In this document: piece by piece, positions 36,086 through 44,089 of the stretch
Layout: each line of letters begins with the position of its first letter
Position numbering within the stretch: the first letter of the stretch is position 1
Made by a program: the position numbers and the translations under genes
Notes under the pieces: model-generated
The model's database searches: none
Told to the model about the DNA's origin: nothing
Seen by the model: the letters and a program-made list of their open reading frames with translations, nothing else
From: Peptostreptococcaceae bacterium
GTDB taxonomy: Bacteria > Bacillota > Clostridia > Peptostreptococcales > Peptostreptococcaceae
Direction of reading: 5' to 3'
NCBI GenBank assembly: GCA_902363255.1
Contig: CABIZO010000001.1
Location: 310,001 to 374,000 of the forward strand
DNA length: 64,000 nucleotides

Positions 36086-36466
36086 ATGCAAAGAAGCTAT
36101 TTAAAATGTAATGCAACCAATTGTGCACATAATCAAGATTATGAATGTAAAGCAGGTACCATACATGTAAGTGGACTTGGTGCAGTATCCATTGAAGGGA
36201 CTAATTGCACAACTTTTGTGGATAGAAATAGTAGCAGCCTTTCAAATAGTATAGCTGGAAATGTTAACGAGAAAGAATCATTTTTTAATAGTTCCAATAG
36301 CAGTTTTGTAAACAGTGCAGGTAGTTCAACTACAGAACCTTGTGATATAAAATGTGAAGCTCATAATTGTATATATAATCAACATAAAGAATGTCATGCA
36401 GAAAAGGTTCAAATAGATCAACTCAATGCATGTTGTGATTCATTTAATTATGGAGAGCATGTTTAA
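36086..36466 (+). CDS. DUF1540 domain protein, two copies
   Basis: 126 residues with two Cys-rich DUF1540 modules. The first is CNATNCAHNQDYECKAG ... CTTF (about 5-45) and the second CEAHNCIYNQHKECHAE ... CCDSF (about 91-121), joined by a Ser/Asn-rich linker. DUF1540 modules are small, probably metal-binding units common in spore-forming Firmicutes, often linked to sporulation, but the function is unproven. An ideal AAGGAGG ribosome site is present. A possible structured leader lies upstream, and the gene is flanked by ssrA-like scars B and C. Confidence 0.88.
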   Translation: MQRSYLKCNATNCAHNQDYECKAGTIHVSGLGAVSIEGTNCTTFVDRNSSSLSNSIAGNVNEKESFFNSSNSSFVNSAGSSTTEPCDIKCEAHNCIYNQHKECHAEKVQIDQLNACCDSFNYGEHV

Positions 36467-36532
36467 TACTATTATGAATGGTATAGAAATGAGATTATTT
36501 GATAAATATATAATTTAAACATTAGTTAATTT

Positions 36533-36569
36533 TGGGGATGATTCTGGTTAATCATCTCCACCATTCAAA
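36533..36569 (+). repeat. ssrA (tmRNA) 3'-end-like scar C
   Basis: tggggatgattctggttaat, one base, then atctccaccattcaaa. The last 16 bases are identical to scar A, and the upstream part is the most diverged of the three copies. Confidence 0.5.
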
Positions 36570-36580
36570 TTCATGAAAGC

Positions 36581-36612
36581 CACATTGATGTAATGGTCAA
36601 TGTGTTTTTTTA
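36581..36612 (+). terminator. Terminator following scar C
   Basis: Stem cacattga / tcaatgtg with an eight-base loop and a run of seven T. Nothing else is recognised between here and the next gene except a short AT-rich promoter area. Confidence 0.8.
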
Positions 36613-36825
36613 TTTTATACTAAGGCATTATTTAAAAATAAATACTAGTTATATCACAAGCAGATCTTTGGGCAACTCCAAATGTAAGTATTGATGAAAG
36701 ATTTTAGCCTGCTAATTTGCACTCTTTGAAAACTAAAATAGGGTATAAAAATAAAAGGACAACTCATATATTTCTATAAATAATAATAACCTACTAATAA
36801 AGTATTTTTATGTGGAGGTATGTGT

Positions 36826-37638
36826 ATGGGATATTATGTTAAAGTAGAACCGAATGTAAAAGTTTACGTAGAGGATCTTAACCCAGATGGAAATAAAACA
36901 ATAGTGTTTTTACACGGGTGGCCTGGTAATCATAATTTGTTTGAATATCAGTTTAATCAACTTCCAAAACTAGGCTACAGATGTATAGGTATAGACCAGA
37001 GAGGATTTGGGAAATCAGATAAGCCTTATGGAGGTTACGACTATGATAGATTGTCAGACGATGTTAGATGTGTAGTTAATGGCTTAAAACTACATGATTT
37101 TATACTTGCAGGACATTCAACTGGAGGAGCAATAGCTATTCGATATATGTCTCGTCATAAGGGATACGGTGTGTCTAAACTTGCCCTTTTTGCTGCAGCA
37201 GCTCCTAGTCTTATAAAACGTCCAAACTTTCCATATGGTTTAGAAAAAGAGGACGTGATTAAAATTATTGAGGGAACATATACGGATCGTCCTAAAATGC
37301 TAAGTGATTTCGGTGATACTTTTTTCTTTCAGCATATAACTGAGCCATTTTCTACTTGGTTTTTACAATTAGGTTTACAAGCAGCAGGTTGGTCAACTGC
37401 AGCAATTGCAAATACTTGGATAAATGAAGTTCTATTTTCTGATTTAGAAGAAATAAATGTTCCTACCTTAATTATTCATGGAATTCATGACAAAGTTGTT
37501 CCATTCCCTTTAGGTAAAGTACAAAATCAAAGTATTAGAAATTCTAGACTTATACCATTTGAATTCAGTGGTCATGCATCTTTCTATGATCAGCGAGATA
37601 GATTTAATGAAGAATTGGTGAAGTTTATTGAAGAATAA
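36826..37638 (+). CDS. Alpha/beta hydrolase, chloroperoxidase/epoxide hydrolase-like
   Basis: 270 residues without signal peptide. Oxyanion region FLHGWPGN, nucleophile elbow GHSTGG (Ser98), acid in HGIHDKVVP and catalytic His in FSGHASFYD. The DQRGFGKSDKP motif is typical of this superfamily. GGAGGT lies 6 bases before the ATG at 36826, whereas the in-frame ATG at 36820 is too close, so the later start is used. It stands alone between terminators. The substrate is unknown, perhaps an ester or lactone. Confidence 0.88.
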   Translation: MGYYVKVEPNVKVYVEDLNPDGNKTIVFLHGWPGNHNLFEYQFNQLPKLGYRCIGIDQRGFGKSDKPYGGYDYDRLSDDVRCVVNGLKLHDFILAGHSTGGAIAIRYMSRHKGYGVSKLALFAAAAPSLIKRPNFPYGLEKEDVIKIIEGTYTDRPKMLSDFGDTFFFQHITEPFSTWFLQLGLQAAGWSTAAIANTWINEVLFSDLEEINVPTLIIHGIHDKVVPFPLGKVQNQSIRNSRLIPFEFSGHASFYDQRDRFNEELVKFIEE

Positions 37639-37657
37639 AGTTTTATGATTATCTACG

Positions 37658-37691
37658 AAAAAGATATTGGATAAAAATCAATATCTTTTTT
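37658..37691 (+). terminator. Intrinsic terminator
   Basis: Stem aaagatattg / caatatcttt with a nine-base loop and T tract, ending the hydrolase gene. Confidence 0.8.
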
Positions 37692-37743
37692 ATATTGAAG
37701 AAAAAGAATTGTGACTAAAGATAAAAATATATTTTATATTTTT

Positions 37744-37787
37744 AATTAAGTGGTATAGTTACCTCTAGGTAACTATACCACTTAATT
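37744..37787. repeat. 44-base perfect palindrome
   Basis: Two 21-base arms (37744-37764 and 37767-37787; the left arm begins aattaagtggtatagttacc) are exact complements with only two bases between them. No T tract follows. The length and perfection exceed what a terminator needs. It could be a cruciform, a dimer-of-dimers operator for the downstream operon, or a relic of a palindromic mobile sequence. Confidence 0.85.
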
Positions 37788-37869
37788 GTGCGTACTTAAC
37801 AAAAAATTTAAACTAAGTTAGTATTTAAATAAGTTAGTAATAATAATCTTAAAAAGAGAGGTAAGTATT

Positions 37870-38481
37870 ATGGATGCTAGAAGTTGTTTAAAACTTTTAC
37901 GTGAAATTAAAGATGTTGCCTTTGCAACAGTTGATGAAAATGGAAATCCTCAAGTGAGAATTATAGATGTAATTATTGTGGAAGATGAGACGTTGTATTT
38001 TGTAACAGCTAGAGGGAAATCTTTTCACAAAGAATTAGTTCAATCAGGTAAAGTGGCAATTACAGGATTAACTAAAGACTTTGAATCAATAAGACTAATG
38101 GGAAATGTCTATTTAGTTGAGGATCAGAAAAAATGGTTAGATCGTGTATTTGAAGAGAATCCAGTTATGAATGGTGTTTATCCAGGAGAGAGTAGATATA
38201 TATTGGATGTGTTTGCTATTGATGAAGGAGAAATGGAGTATTTCAATTTAAATCAAAGTCCTATTTATAGAGAGTCGTTTTCTTTAAAAAATTCAAAAGT
38301 AACTGAAAAAGGATTTTTTATAACTGATGAGTGCGTTGGATGTGATAAATGTAGGGAAAATTGCCCTCAACAATGTATTACTGAAGGTGAACCATACTTT
38401 ATCAATCAAGAAAATTGCCTACATTGTGGACTTTGTTATGAAGGGTGTCCAGTTGAATCAATTGTGAAAAGAGGAAAATAA
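37870..38481 (+). CDS. Pyridoxamine-phosphate-oxidase-like flavoprotein fused to ferredoxin
   Basis: 203 residues. The N-terminal 130 residues form a split-barrel FMN-binding fold (FATVDENGNPQVRIIDVIIVEDETLYFVT and the IRLMGNVYLVED strand). The C-terminal 60 carry two 4Fe-4S motifs, CVGCDKCRENCP and CLHCGLCYEGCP. It is likely a cytoplasmic electron-transfer flavoprotein reducing an unknown small molecule. It lies 21 bases before the quaternary-amine transporter genes and may process an imported compound. A GAGAGG ribosome site is seen. Confidence 0.88.
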   Translation: MDARSCLKLLREIKDVAFATVDENGNPQVRIIDVIIVEDETLYFVTARGKSFHKELVQSGKVAITGLTKDFESIRLMGNVYLVEDQKKWLDRVFEENPVMNGVYPGESRYILDVFAIDEGEMEYFNLNQSPIYRESFSLKNSKVTEKGFFITDECVGCDKCRENCPQQCITEGEPYFINQENCLHCGLCYEGCPVESIVKRGK

Positions 38482-38502
38482 AATTAGTTAGGGGTAATAG
38501 AA

Positions 38503-40044
38503 ATGTTTAATGAGGTAATACAATTATTTCAAGAAAGAAGTTCATTTTTTATGAATTTATTGTGGGAGCATTTGGAAATTTCCTTTGTTTCAGTAATAAT
38601 AGCCTGTATTCTTGGTTTATTTATAGGGATTATTATTAGTGAATTTAAGAAAAGCTCTAAATATGTCCTAGGAGTTATCAACTTTTTATACACTATTCCG
38701 TCAATATCATTATTAGGTTTTTTGATACCTTTTTCAGGAATAGGAAACAATACGGCTATTATAGCATTAACTGTTTATGCATTGTTGCCAATGGTGAGAA
38801 ATACATATACAGGAATTGAAAATATTGATGATGCAATAATAGAAGCAGCTACAGGAATGGGTAGTACTAGATTTCAAATTATATACAAAATAAAATTACC
38901 ACTAGCTCTGCCAGTTATTATGTCAGGAATTAGAAATATGGTAACAATGACGATTGCATTAGCTGGTATAGCATCTTTTATAGGAGCTGGAGGATTAGGA
39001 GTTGCCATATATCGTGGAATTACAACCAATAATGCAGCAATGACAATAGTGGGAAGTTTATTAATAGCCATTCTTGCATTAATTATAGACACAATATTAG
39101 GAATAATAGAAAAAAGACTTTTAACTAAGAAGAATAAATTAAAAAGAGATTTTAAAGTTTTAGTAACAGCAGTAGTAGGACTAGGTGTAATCATAGGTGG
39201 AATACAAATTTACAACATTCAAATCAGTGACAAAGTAATAAATTTAGCCACAAAACCAATGACGGAGCAATATATTATCGGTGCAATGGTTAAAGAAATG
39301 GTAGAGGATAGAACTGATATTAGTGTGGAAGTTACACAAGGTGTTGGAGGAGGTACTTCTAACATTCAACCTGGAATGGAAAGTGGTGAATTTGACTTAT
39401 ATCCAGAGTATACTTCGACAGGATGGAATATGGTATTAAATCATGACGGTTTTTATAATGAAAAAATGTATCCAGAATTAGTAGAAGAATACAAGGAAAA
39501 ATATAACTTCACATGGACAGGTTTATTAGGATTTAACGACTCTTATGGTTTGGCTGTAAGAAAGGAAATTGTAGATAAATACAATTTAAAAACATATTCT
39601 GACTTAGCGAAGGTATCAGATGAGCTTGTATTTGGTGGAGAGTATGATTTCTTTGAAAGAAGAGATGGATATGATTCTCTTTGTGAAACGTATGGATTTA
39701 AATTTAAAAGTACTATGGATTTAGATATAGGGTTAAAATATACAGCTATCAATGAAGGTAAGGTAGATGTTATAGATGTATTTACTACAGATGGCCAGTT
39801 GTCTGAAGCAGATGTTGTTGTGTTAGAGGATGATAATGAATTTTTCTCAACAGCAATGGGAGCTATGATTGTAAGGGAAGAAATTTTAGAAGAGTATCCT
39901 CAGCTGCAAGACGTATTTGATGAAATGGAAGGAATATTAAACGATGCGGAAATGGCAAAACTTAACTACATAGTAGAAACAGAAGGTAAAGATGCTGAGA
40001 CTGTGGCACATGATTATTTAGTAAAAGCAGGTCTTTTAAAGTAA
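38503..40044 (+). CDS. Quaternary-amine ABC transporter permease fused to binding protein, OpuCB-OpuCC type
   Basis: 513 residues. The first 215 carry the inner-membrane permease domain with the EAA loop (EAATGMGSTRFQIIYKIKLPLALPVIMSG). After another helix (about 217-237), the rest is an extracellular solute-binding domain (GTSNIQPGMESGEFDLYPEYTSTGW). Fusions of this kind import glycine betaine, carnitine, choline or proline betaine in Firmicutes. The ATPase follows 15 bases later. Osmoprotection is the usual role, but the ferredoxin-flavoprotein partner leaves room for a catabolic one. Confidence 0.92.
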   Translation: MFNEVIQLFQERSSFFMNLLWEHLEISFVSVIIACILGLFIGIIISEFKKSSKYVLGVINFLYTIPSISLLGFLIPFSGIGNNTAIIALTVYALLPMVRNTYTGIENIDDAIIEAATGMGSTRFQIIYKIKLPLALPVIMSGIRNMVTMTIALAGIASFIGAGGLGVAIYRGITTNNAAMTIVGSLLIAILALIIDTILGIIEKRLLTKKNKLKRDFKVLVTAVVGLGVIIGGIQIYNIQISDKVINLATKPMTEQYIIGAMVKEMVEDRTDISVEVTQGVGGGTSNIQPGMESGEFDLYPEYTSTGWNMVLNHDGFYNEKMYPELVEEYKEKYNFTWTGLLGFNDSYGLAVRKEIVDKYNLKTYSDLAKVSDELVFGGEYDFFERRDGYDSLCETYGFKFKSTMDLDIGLKYTAINEGKVDVIDVFTTDGQLSEADVVVLEDDNEFFSTAMGAMIVREEILEEYPQLQDVFDEMEGILNDAEMAKLNYIVETEGKDAETVAHDYLVKAGLLK

Positions 40045-40059
40045 AGGAGATGAGTATAT

Positions 40060-40806
40060 ATGACAGTTGCAATTGAGTTTAAAAATATAAAAAAGCAGTA
40101 CAGAGATAAGACTATTTTAGAAAAATTTAATTTATCAATAGAAGAAGGAGAATTTTTGACAGTAGTGGGAAGTTCTGGATGCGGAAAGACGACATTGTTA
40201 AAAATGGTAAACGCTTTAATAATACCAGATGAAGGGCAAGTACTTGTTCATGGTAAATGTACTCAAGAGGCGAACATAATAGATTTAAGAAGACGTATAG
40301 GATATGCAATTCAGGGGAGCGTGCTATTTCCTCATATGACTGTGGAAGAAAATATATCATATGTACCAAACCTTTGGAACAAAAGGGATAAAAATAAAAC
40401 TAAAACAGCCGTAAAAAAATGGATGGACATTGTAGGATTGGATGAAGATTTATTAAAAAGATATGCAAATGAACTAAGTGGTGGTCAGCAGCAAAGAGTA
40501 GGTATAGCTAGAGCACTGGCAGCTTCACCAGATATATTGTTAATGGATGAACCTTTTGGAGCTGTAGATGAAATTACACGAACAGGCTTACAAGATGAGA
40601 TTATAAGAATACAAAAAGAATCAAATATTACTACAATTTTTATTACTCATGATATTAGGGAGGCATTAAAACTAGGGAGTAGGGTATTAGTCATGGATAA
40701 AGGAGAAATTCAGCAAATAGGAAAACCTGACGAAATATTAAGTAATCCAGCTAATGAATTTGTAGAAAGACTTATTGCTAGAGAAGTAAATTATTTAACA
40801 CACTAA
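40060..40806 (+). CDS. Quaternary-amine ABC transporter ATP-binding protein, OpuCA-like
   Basis: 248 residues: Walker A GSSGCGKTT (37-45), signature LSGGQQQR, Walker B ILLMDEP and FITHD. It lacks the C-terminal CBS domains that make ordinary OpuCA/OpuAA about 370-400 residues long and give ionic-strength sensing. This suggests a system not gated by osmotic strength in the usual way. The ribosome site AAAGGAG overlaps the fused permease gene end. Confidence 0.9.
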   Translation: MTVAIEFKNIKKQYRDKTILEKFNLSIEEGEFLTVVGSSGCGKTTLLKMVNALIIPDEGQVLVHGKCTQEANIIDLRRRIGYAIQGSVLFPHMTVEENISYVPNLWNKRDKNKTKTAVKKWMDIVGLDEDLLKRYANELSGGQQQRVGIARALAASPDILLMDEPFGAVDEITRTGLQDEIIRIQKESNITTIFITHDIREALKLGSRVLVMDKGEIQQIGKPDEILSNPANEFVERLIAREVNYLTH

Positions 40807-40808
40807 AT

Positions 40809-40852
40809 AAAAAATCCACCCTGAAAAATTAATTCATGAGTGGATTTTTTTT
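40809..40852. terminator. Bidirectional terminator
   Basis: Stem aaaaaatccac / gtggatttttt with a 20-base loop, shared by the transporter operon and the convergent HxlR-family gene. Confidence 0.85.
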
Positions 40853-41177
40853 AATAAAAGTTATTTCTATATTCTGTTCCCCATGAAGTCATTGAGTTGA
40901 GAATAGGCTCAAGGCTAAATCCTGTTTTAGTAAGTGTGTATTCTACTTTTGGAGGAACTTCTGGATAGACTTTTCGTTCTATAAGACCATCATCTTCCAT
41001 CGAACGTAGATTACTAGTTAAAACTTTTTGGCTAATTCCATCTAAAGATCTCTTAAGCTCGTTAAATCTCTTTGTACCAGTAAGTAGATCTCTAATGATT
41101 AATACTTTCCATTTGTTACCTATCAGCTTTAATGTAAGTTCAACAGGACATTCAGGTAAGTTATTAGTATCTGCCAT
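40851..41177 (-). CDS. HxlR-family transcriptional regulator
   Basis: 108-residue winged-helix protein with the family signature CPVELTLKLIGNKWKVLIIRDLLTGTKRFNELKRSLDGIS, split here across residues 10-49, and ending with the EPPKVEYTLT-like PPKVEYTLTKTG. The single N-terminal Cys10 is the redox- or aldehyde-sensing residue in several HxlR proteins. It converges on the transporter operon, so it probably regulates itself or a gene elsewhere. A GGGGG ribosome site is seen on the minus strand. Confidence 0.92.
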   Translation of the reverse strand: MADTNNLPECPVELTLKLIGNKWKVLIIRDLLTGTKRFNELKRSLDGISQKVLTSNLRSMEDDGLIERKVYPEVPPKVEYTLTKTGFSLEPILNSMTSWGTEYRNNFY

Positions 41178-41340
41178 AAATATACCCCCTTCGAAATTTG
41201 TTTGAAATAAAATAAATATTATACAAATTATATATTATGAAGTTACTTTTTTCAATAATCGGGAAATAATTAAATTAAATAATGAGTGATTATATAAAAA
41301 ATAGGCTATGTTAGCTATCTTCGTGATAAATATGACATAA

Positions 41341-41392
41341 AAACAACCACACCTTAGAATTTTCAATATATTGAATTCTAATATGTGGTTGA
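41341..41392 (-). terminator. Terminator of the IS passenger membrane protein
   Basis: Long interrupted stem (caaccaca ... tgtggttg with inner ttagaatt / aattctaa and tcaata / tattga). The T-rich side is on the minus strand, downstream of the membrane-protein gene. Confidence 0.75.
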
Positions 41393-41465
41393 TTATATAA
41401 CTTACTATAAATTGTTCGTAATATATTAATATTGTCTATTAAGCTACTTCTATAAATTATAACTT

Positions 41466-41795
41466 TTACCAAAACCAACCTCCATATCCTATTTCAAGAT
41501 GTAATATGAAAAACAAAGTTGGTAATAACAACATACTTATAATACTACAAATATAGCACATTTTCGTAAATTTATTTTCTTTATACTTCCTCTTAGTATA
41601 ATCAAATAGCACTATGAAAGGTATTGTACTTAGCACTATTCTTAACAGAAATCCCAATTGTAAAAGATATTCATCATTAAGTTTTATACCATCTAGTAGT
41701 ATTAATGGCAATGCCCAGCTAAACCATACTATTATGTTAGAAAATATAATTGCTGAAACATACTTTCGTATATATATCCTTTTTTCTTGTTTCAT
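41466..41795 (-). CDS. IS passenger: small three- or four-helix membrane protein
   Basis: 109 residues, with hydrophobic helices near 12-33, 44-64 and 75-97 and a GYGGWFW end. The frame opens at 41822, but AAAGGTG precedes the inner ATG (MKQEKRIYIRKYVS), giving the start used here. No family is recognised. It lies between the left terminal repeat and the central hairpin of the IS1595-type element, so it travels with it. It may give immunity or a membrane trait to the carrier cell. Confidence 0.65.
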   Translation of the reverse strand: MKQEKRIYIRKYVSAIIFSNIIVWFSWALPLILLDGIKLNDEYLLQLGFLLRIVLSTIPFIVLFDYTKRKYKENKFTKMCYICSIISMLLLPTLFFILHLEIGYGGWFW

Positions 41796-41902
41796 CGCAT
41801 CACCTTTCTTCATAATCAACACTATTATAGTGTTTTACTTATAAGTCACAATATATGACAATTGCGATTTAGTTTATATTATATCATTTTCAACACTTAT
41901 TT

Positions 41903-41937
41903 AAAACATAGCCTAATTTTATAAAAGGCTATGTTAA
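41903..41937 (-). terminator. Central hairpin made of IS terminal-repeat sequence
   Basis: aacatagcct, an 11-base AT loop and aggctatgtt form a stem whose arms equal the first ten bases of the element's ends. It sits directly after the lipoprotein stop (minus strand) and can act as its terminator. It may also be two abutting ends of older elements. Confidence 0.65.
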
Positions 41938-41938
41938 A

Positions 41939-42646
41939 CTATTTATATCTATATATACCTATAGTTTTATATCTATCTCCTTCTAATACTTCACTAGCTC
42001 CATAATATATGCTATAATCTTCTTCATTTATTTCAACTATAGCATCTCCCTCTTTAAAATATGGAACTTCAAATATGTGATATTGAATATCTCTCATTAT
42101 TCTTCTTGCATCAATAAGTGCGATTATATCTCTATATTCTAATCCATATGAACACAATTCTTCAATTCTATTTAAATCATTTTTAAACGCTTGATTTTTT
42201 ACTGAATTAGATATGTATCTTATAGTATTTACAATTCCATATAAATCATTATTATCATAAGCATCCCATCGATTATTTGCCTTATCGAATAATTCTTTAT
42301 ATCTATCATCAAAAATAACTTGGTTCAATGCAGTATAACAGTCTCCAAATTTAAGAACTTGCTCTTGATTTAAGTTAAAGAATATATCAGTTCTTAAATC
42401 ATATCGTTCTTCATCTGACATAGTAGGTTTATTTTTTTCTACTGATTCTATTATATTTATCAATTCTTGTTCTTCGGTTTCTTTTGAATAAATATCATTA
42501 GAAATAATTTGATTAATATTATTAGTATCAATTAAATTCTCATTTTTATTAATATCCAAAGTTATATCTTCTTTTGAATTACTGCACCCTGTTAAAAATA
42601 ATGATATAGCAATTAAAAATAAACTTAACCTAATTACTTTTACCAT
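41939..42646 (-). CDS. IS passenger: predicted lipoprotein
   Basis: 235 residues. A lipoprotein signal LFLIAISLFLTGCSNS places Cys21 as the lipid anchor. The mature part is acidic and helical with no recognised domain. A ribosome site (AGGGGA) precedes the ATG. It lies between the transposase and the small membrane protein inside the IS1595-type element. A lipoprotein plus a membrane protein as cargo suggests a surface function, possibly exclusion or protection, but there is no direct evidence. Confidence 0.75.
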   Translation of the reverse strand: MVKVIRLSLFLIAISLFLTGCSNSKEDITLDINKNENLIDTNNINQIISNDIYSKETEEQELINIIESVEKNKPTMSDEERYDLRTDIFFNLNQEQVLKFGDCYTALNQVIFDDRYKELFDKANNRWDAYDNNDLYGIVNTIRYISNSVKNQAFKNDLNRIEELCSYGLEYRDIIALIDARRIMRDIQYHIFEVPYFKEGDAIVEINEEDYSIYYGASEVLEGDRYKTIGIYRYK

Positions 42647-42779
42647 ATAAAATTTCCCCTTTTTATTTATAATTAATTCTCAATATATAATAATTACGAA
42701 CTTAATTATATTATATAAAGTATTCAATTGTTTTCCAATTATAAAATGGTTTCATTAATTTGAAGTAAAGTTCCTTACT

Positions 42780-43826
42780 TTATGTTAATTCAATGAATCT
42801 ATTTCTAATAGTGGCTCTAGTTACATATGTATCCTTAGTAGCTACATTCACTAGCATATCTTTAATTCGGTCATTCTTTTTATTCTTCTTACTTAGTTGT
42901 AGAAATTTAAACCAAGCCAAATAATTATTGATATATTTTGTGGATACACCATTAAAAGTCATTAACCATCTCTTAAAGCTACTGTGAAGAGCATTTATAT
43001 GCTGTAAATGATAAACACTATCTATCATTGATTTTCCTCTAGGAACTTGCTTTAACTCTATGTTCAACTTATCCTTTATTCCCATATATGATTTATGTGA
43101 ATCTACACAAAAAGTAGCATCTTCACATATTTTATTGTCAAAGAAGTTAACTATTTGATTTGTTGTAATTCTACCATTACAAACAGCACCCATAAGGATA
43201 TTTCCTTTTCTATCAATTGCTGTCTCTATACAAATCTGCTCTTTTGATATTCCTCTTTTCTTCTTATCATTTTTACCTTTACCTCTTTTTCTAGGATTTC
43301 TAGGCATTACAAATGTAGTACTTTTAGAATGATTCCCTTTAAAAGACTCCTTAATAAAGCATTCATCTACTTCAACTATACCTTCAACTTTATCATTTTT
43401 TAATGATAAATTGATTACATCAAGTATCCTATGACGCATGTAAAAAGACGTTTTAACACCTACTCCTACTTCTTCAGCACATTTTCTTATAGAAAGTCCT
43501 AATATCATTAATTCGCAGTATTTTAGCCATTTATCTAACCCTAATTTTGTATTAGAGAATGGGGACATAGTAAACTCATCAAAACTTGTACGACAACGTT
43601 TACATATATATCTTTGTCTTCCATTAGATTTCCCATTTTTATTTACATCTTTACATTGACATTTTGGGCACTCGTATCCTTTAGAAAATCTACTTTCTTT
43701 AACATTATCTCTAATTTCAGAAGAATTAAATAAAGTACTTAATACTTCTTGTGCTACTGAAATTAACTCTGTAAGTTCATTCTTTTTTAAATCTTTTATC
43801 ATAGCTTTTATATCTATTTTTGACAT
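42780..43826 (-). CDS. IS1595-family transposase
   Basis: 348 residues. An N-terminal zinc ribbon (Cys53, Cys56, Cys75, Cys78: YECPKCQC ... YICKRCR) is followed by the DDE-like IS1595 core: Asp154 in VEVDECFIK, Asp242 in FCVDSHKSY and Asn278 in LQHINALHSSFKRW, then KYINNYLAWF. The family uses an Asp-Asp-Asn type triad. The frame is intact and AAAGGA precedes the ATG. With intact ends and a clean target duplication, the element may be recently active. Confidence 0.93.
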   Translation of the reverse strand: MSKIDIKAMIKDLKKNELTELISVAQEVLSTLFNSSEIRDNVKESRFSKGYECPKCQCKDVNKNGKSNGRQRYICKRCRTSFDEFTMSPFSNTKLGLDKWLKYCELMILGLSIRKCAEEVGVGVKTSFYMRHRILDVINLSLKNDKVEGIVEVDECFIKESFKGNHSKSTTFVMPRNPRKRGKGKNDKKKRGISKEQICIETAIDRKGNILMGAVCNGRITTNQIVNFFDNKICEDATFCVDSHKSYMGIKDKLNIELKQVPRGKSMIDSVYHLQHINALHSSFKRWLMTFNGVSTKYINNYLAWFKFLQLSKKNKKNDRIKDMLVNVATKDTYVTRATIRNRFIELT

Positions 43827-43946
43827 AATATTAGGTATCCTTTCTGTAAATTAGTTGAAATATAGTCTATACCTATATTATAGCCTATTTTAGATATAAT
43901 TAATCACAAAGTTAGCTAACATAGCCAAAAAATAAAAAGATGAGAA

Positions 43947-43983
43947 AATAGAGTCCTTGGAATTACTGGACTTTATTCTTTGA
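43947..43983. other. Hairpin next to the IS insertion
   Basis: Stem aatagagtcc / ggactttatt with one mismatch and an 11-base loop. It is outside the element and may be the terminator of whatever the insertion interrupted. Confidence 0.4.
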
Positions 43984-44089
43984 TAGTTCTTTTTATTGTA
44001 TTAATTATTACAGAAATAAGAACTATTTCCCGATATTTACATACTATATAGAGAAAATAATATTTATATTTAAAAAAGGGGAAACAACA

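Larger units (their letters stand above)
41304..43926 (-). mobile_element. IS1595-family insertion element with two passenger genes
   Basis: Terminal inverted repeats at 41304-41329 and 43901-43926 agree at 23 of 26 positions (ggctatgttagcta...). Both ends are flanked by the same eight bases, aaaaaata (41296-41303 and 43927-43934), the target-duplication length expected for IS1595. Inside, all on the minus strand, are a transposase, a lipoprotein and a small membrane protein. IS1595 members with passenger genes are known. The centre (41903-41937) holds an extra inverted pair of the terminal sequence ggctatgtt, suggesting a composite origin. Confidence 0.9.

Noticed and set aside
36640..36720. 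Short frame ending ISQADLWATPNVSIDERF that looks like the tail of a protein
   Set aside because: Only about 20 codons are open before an upstream stop and no family could be named; not enough to call a pseudogene.
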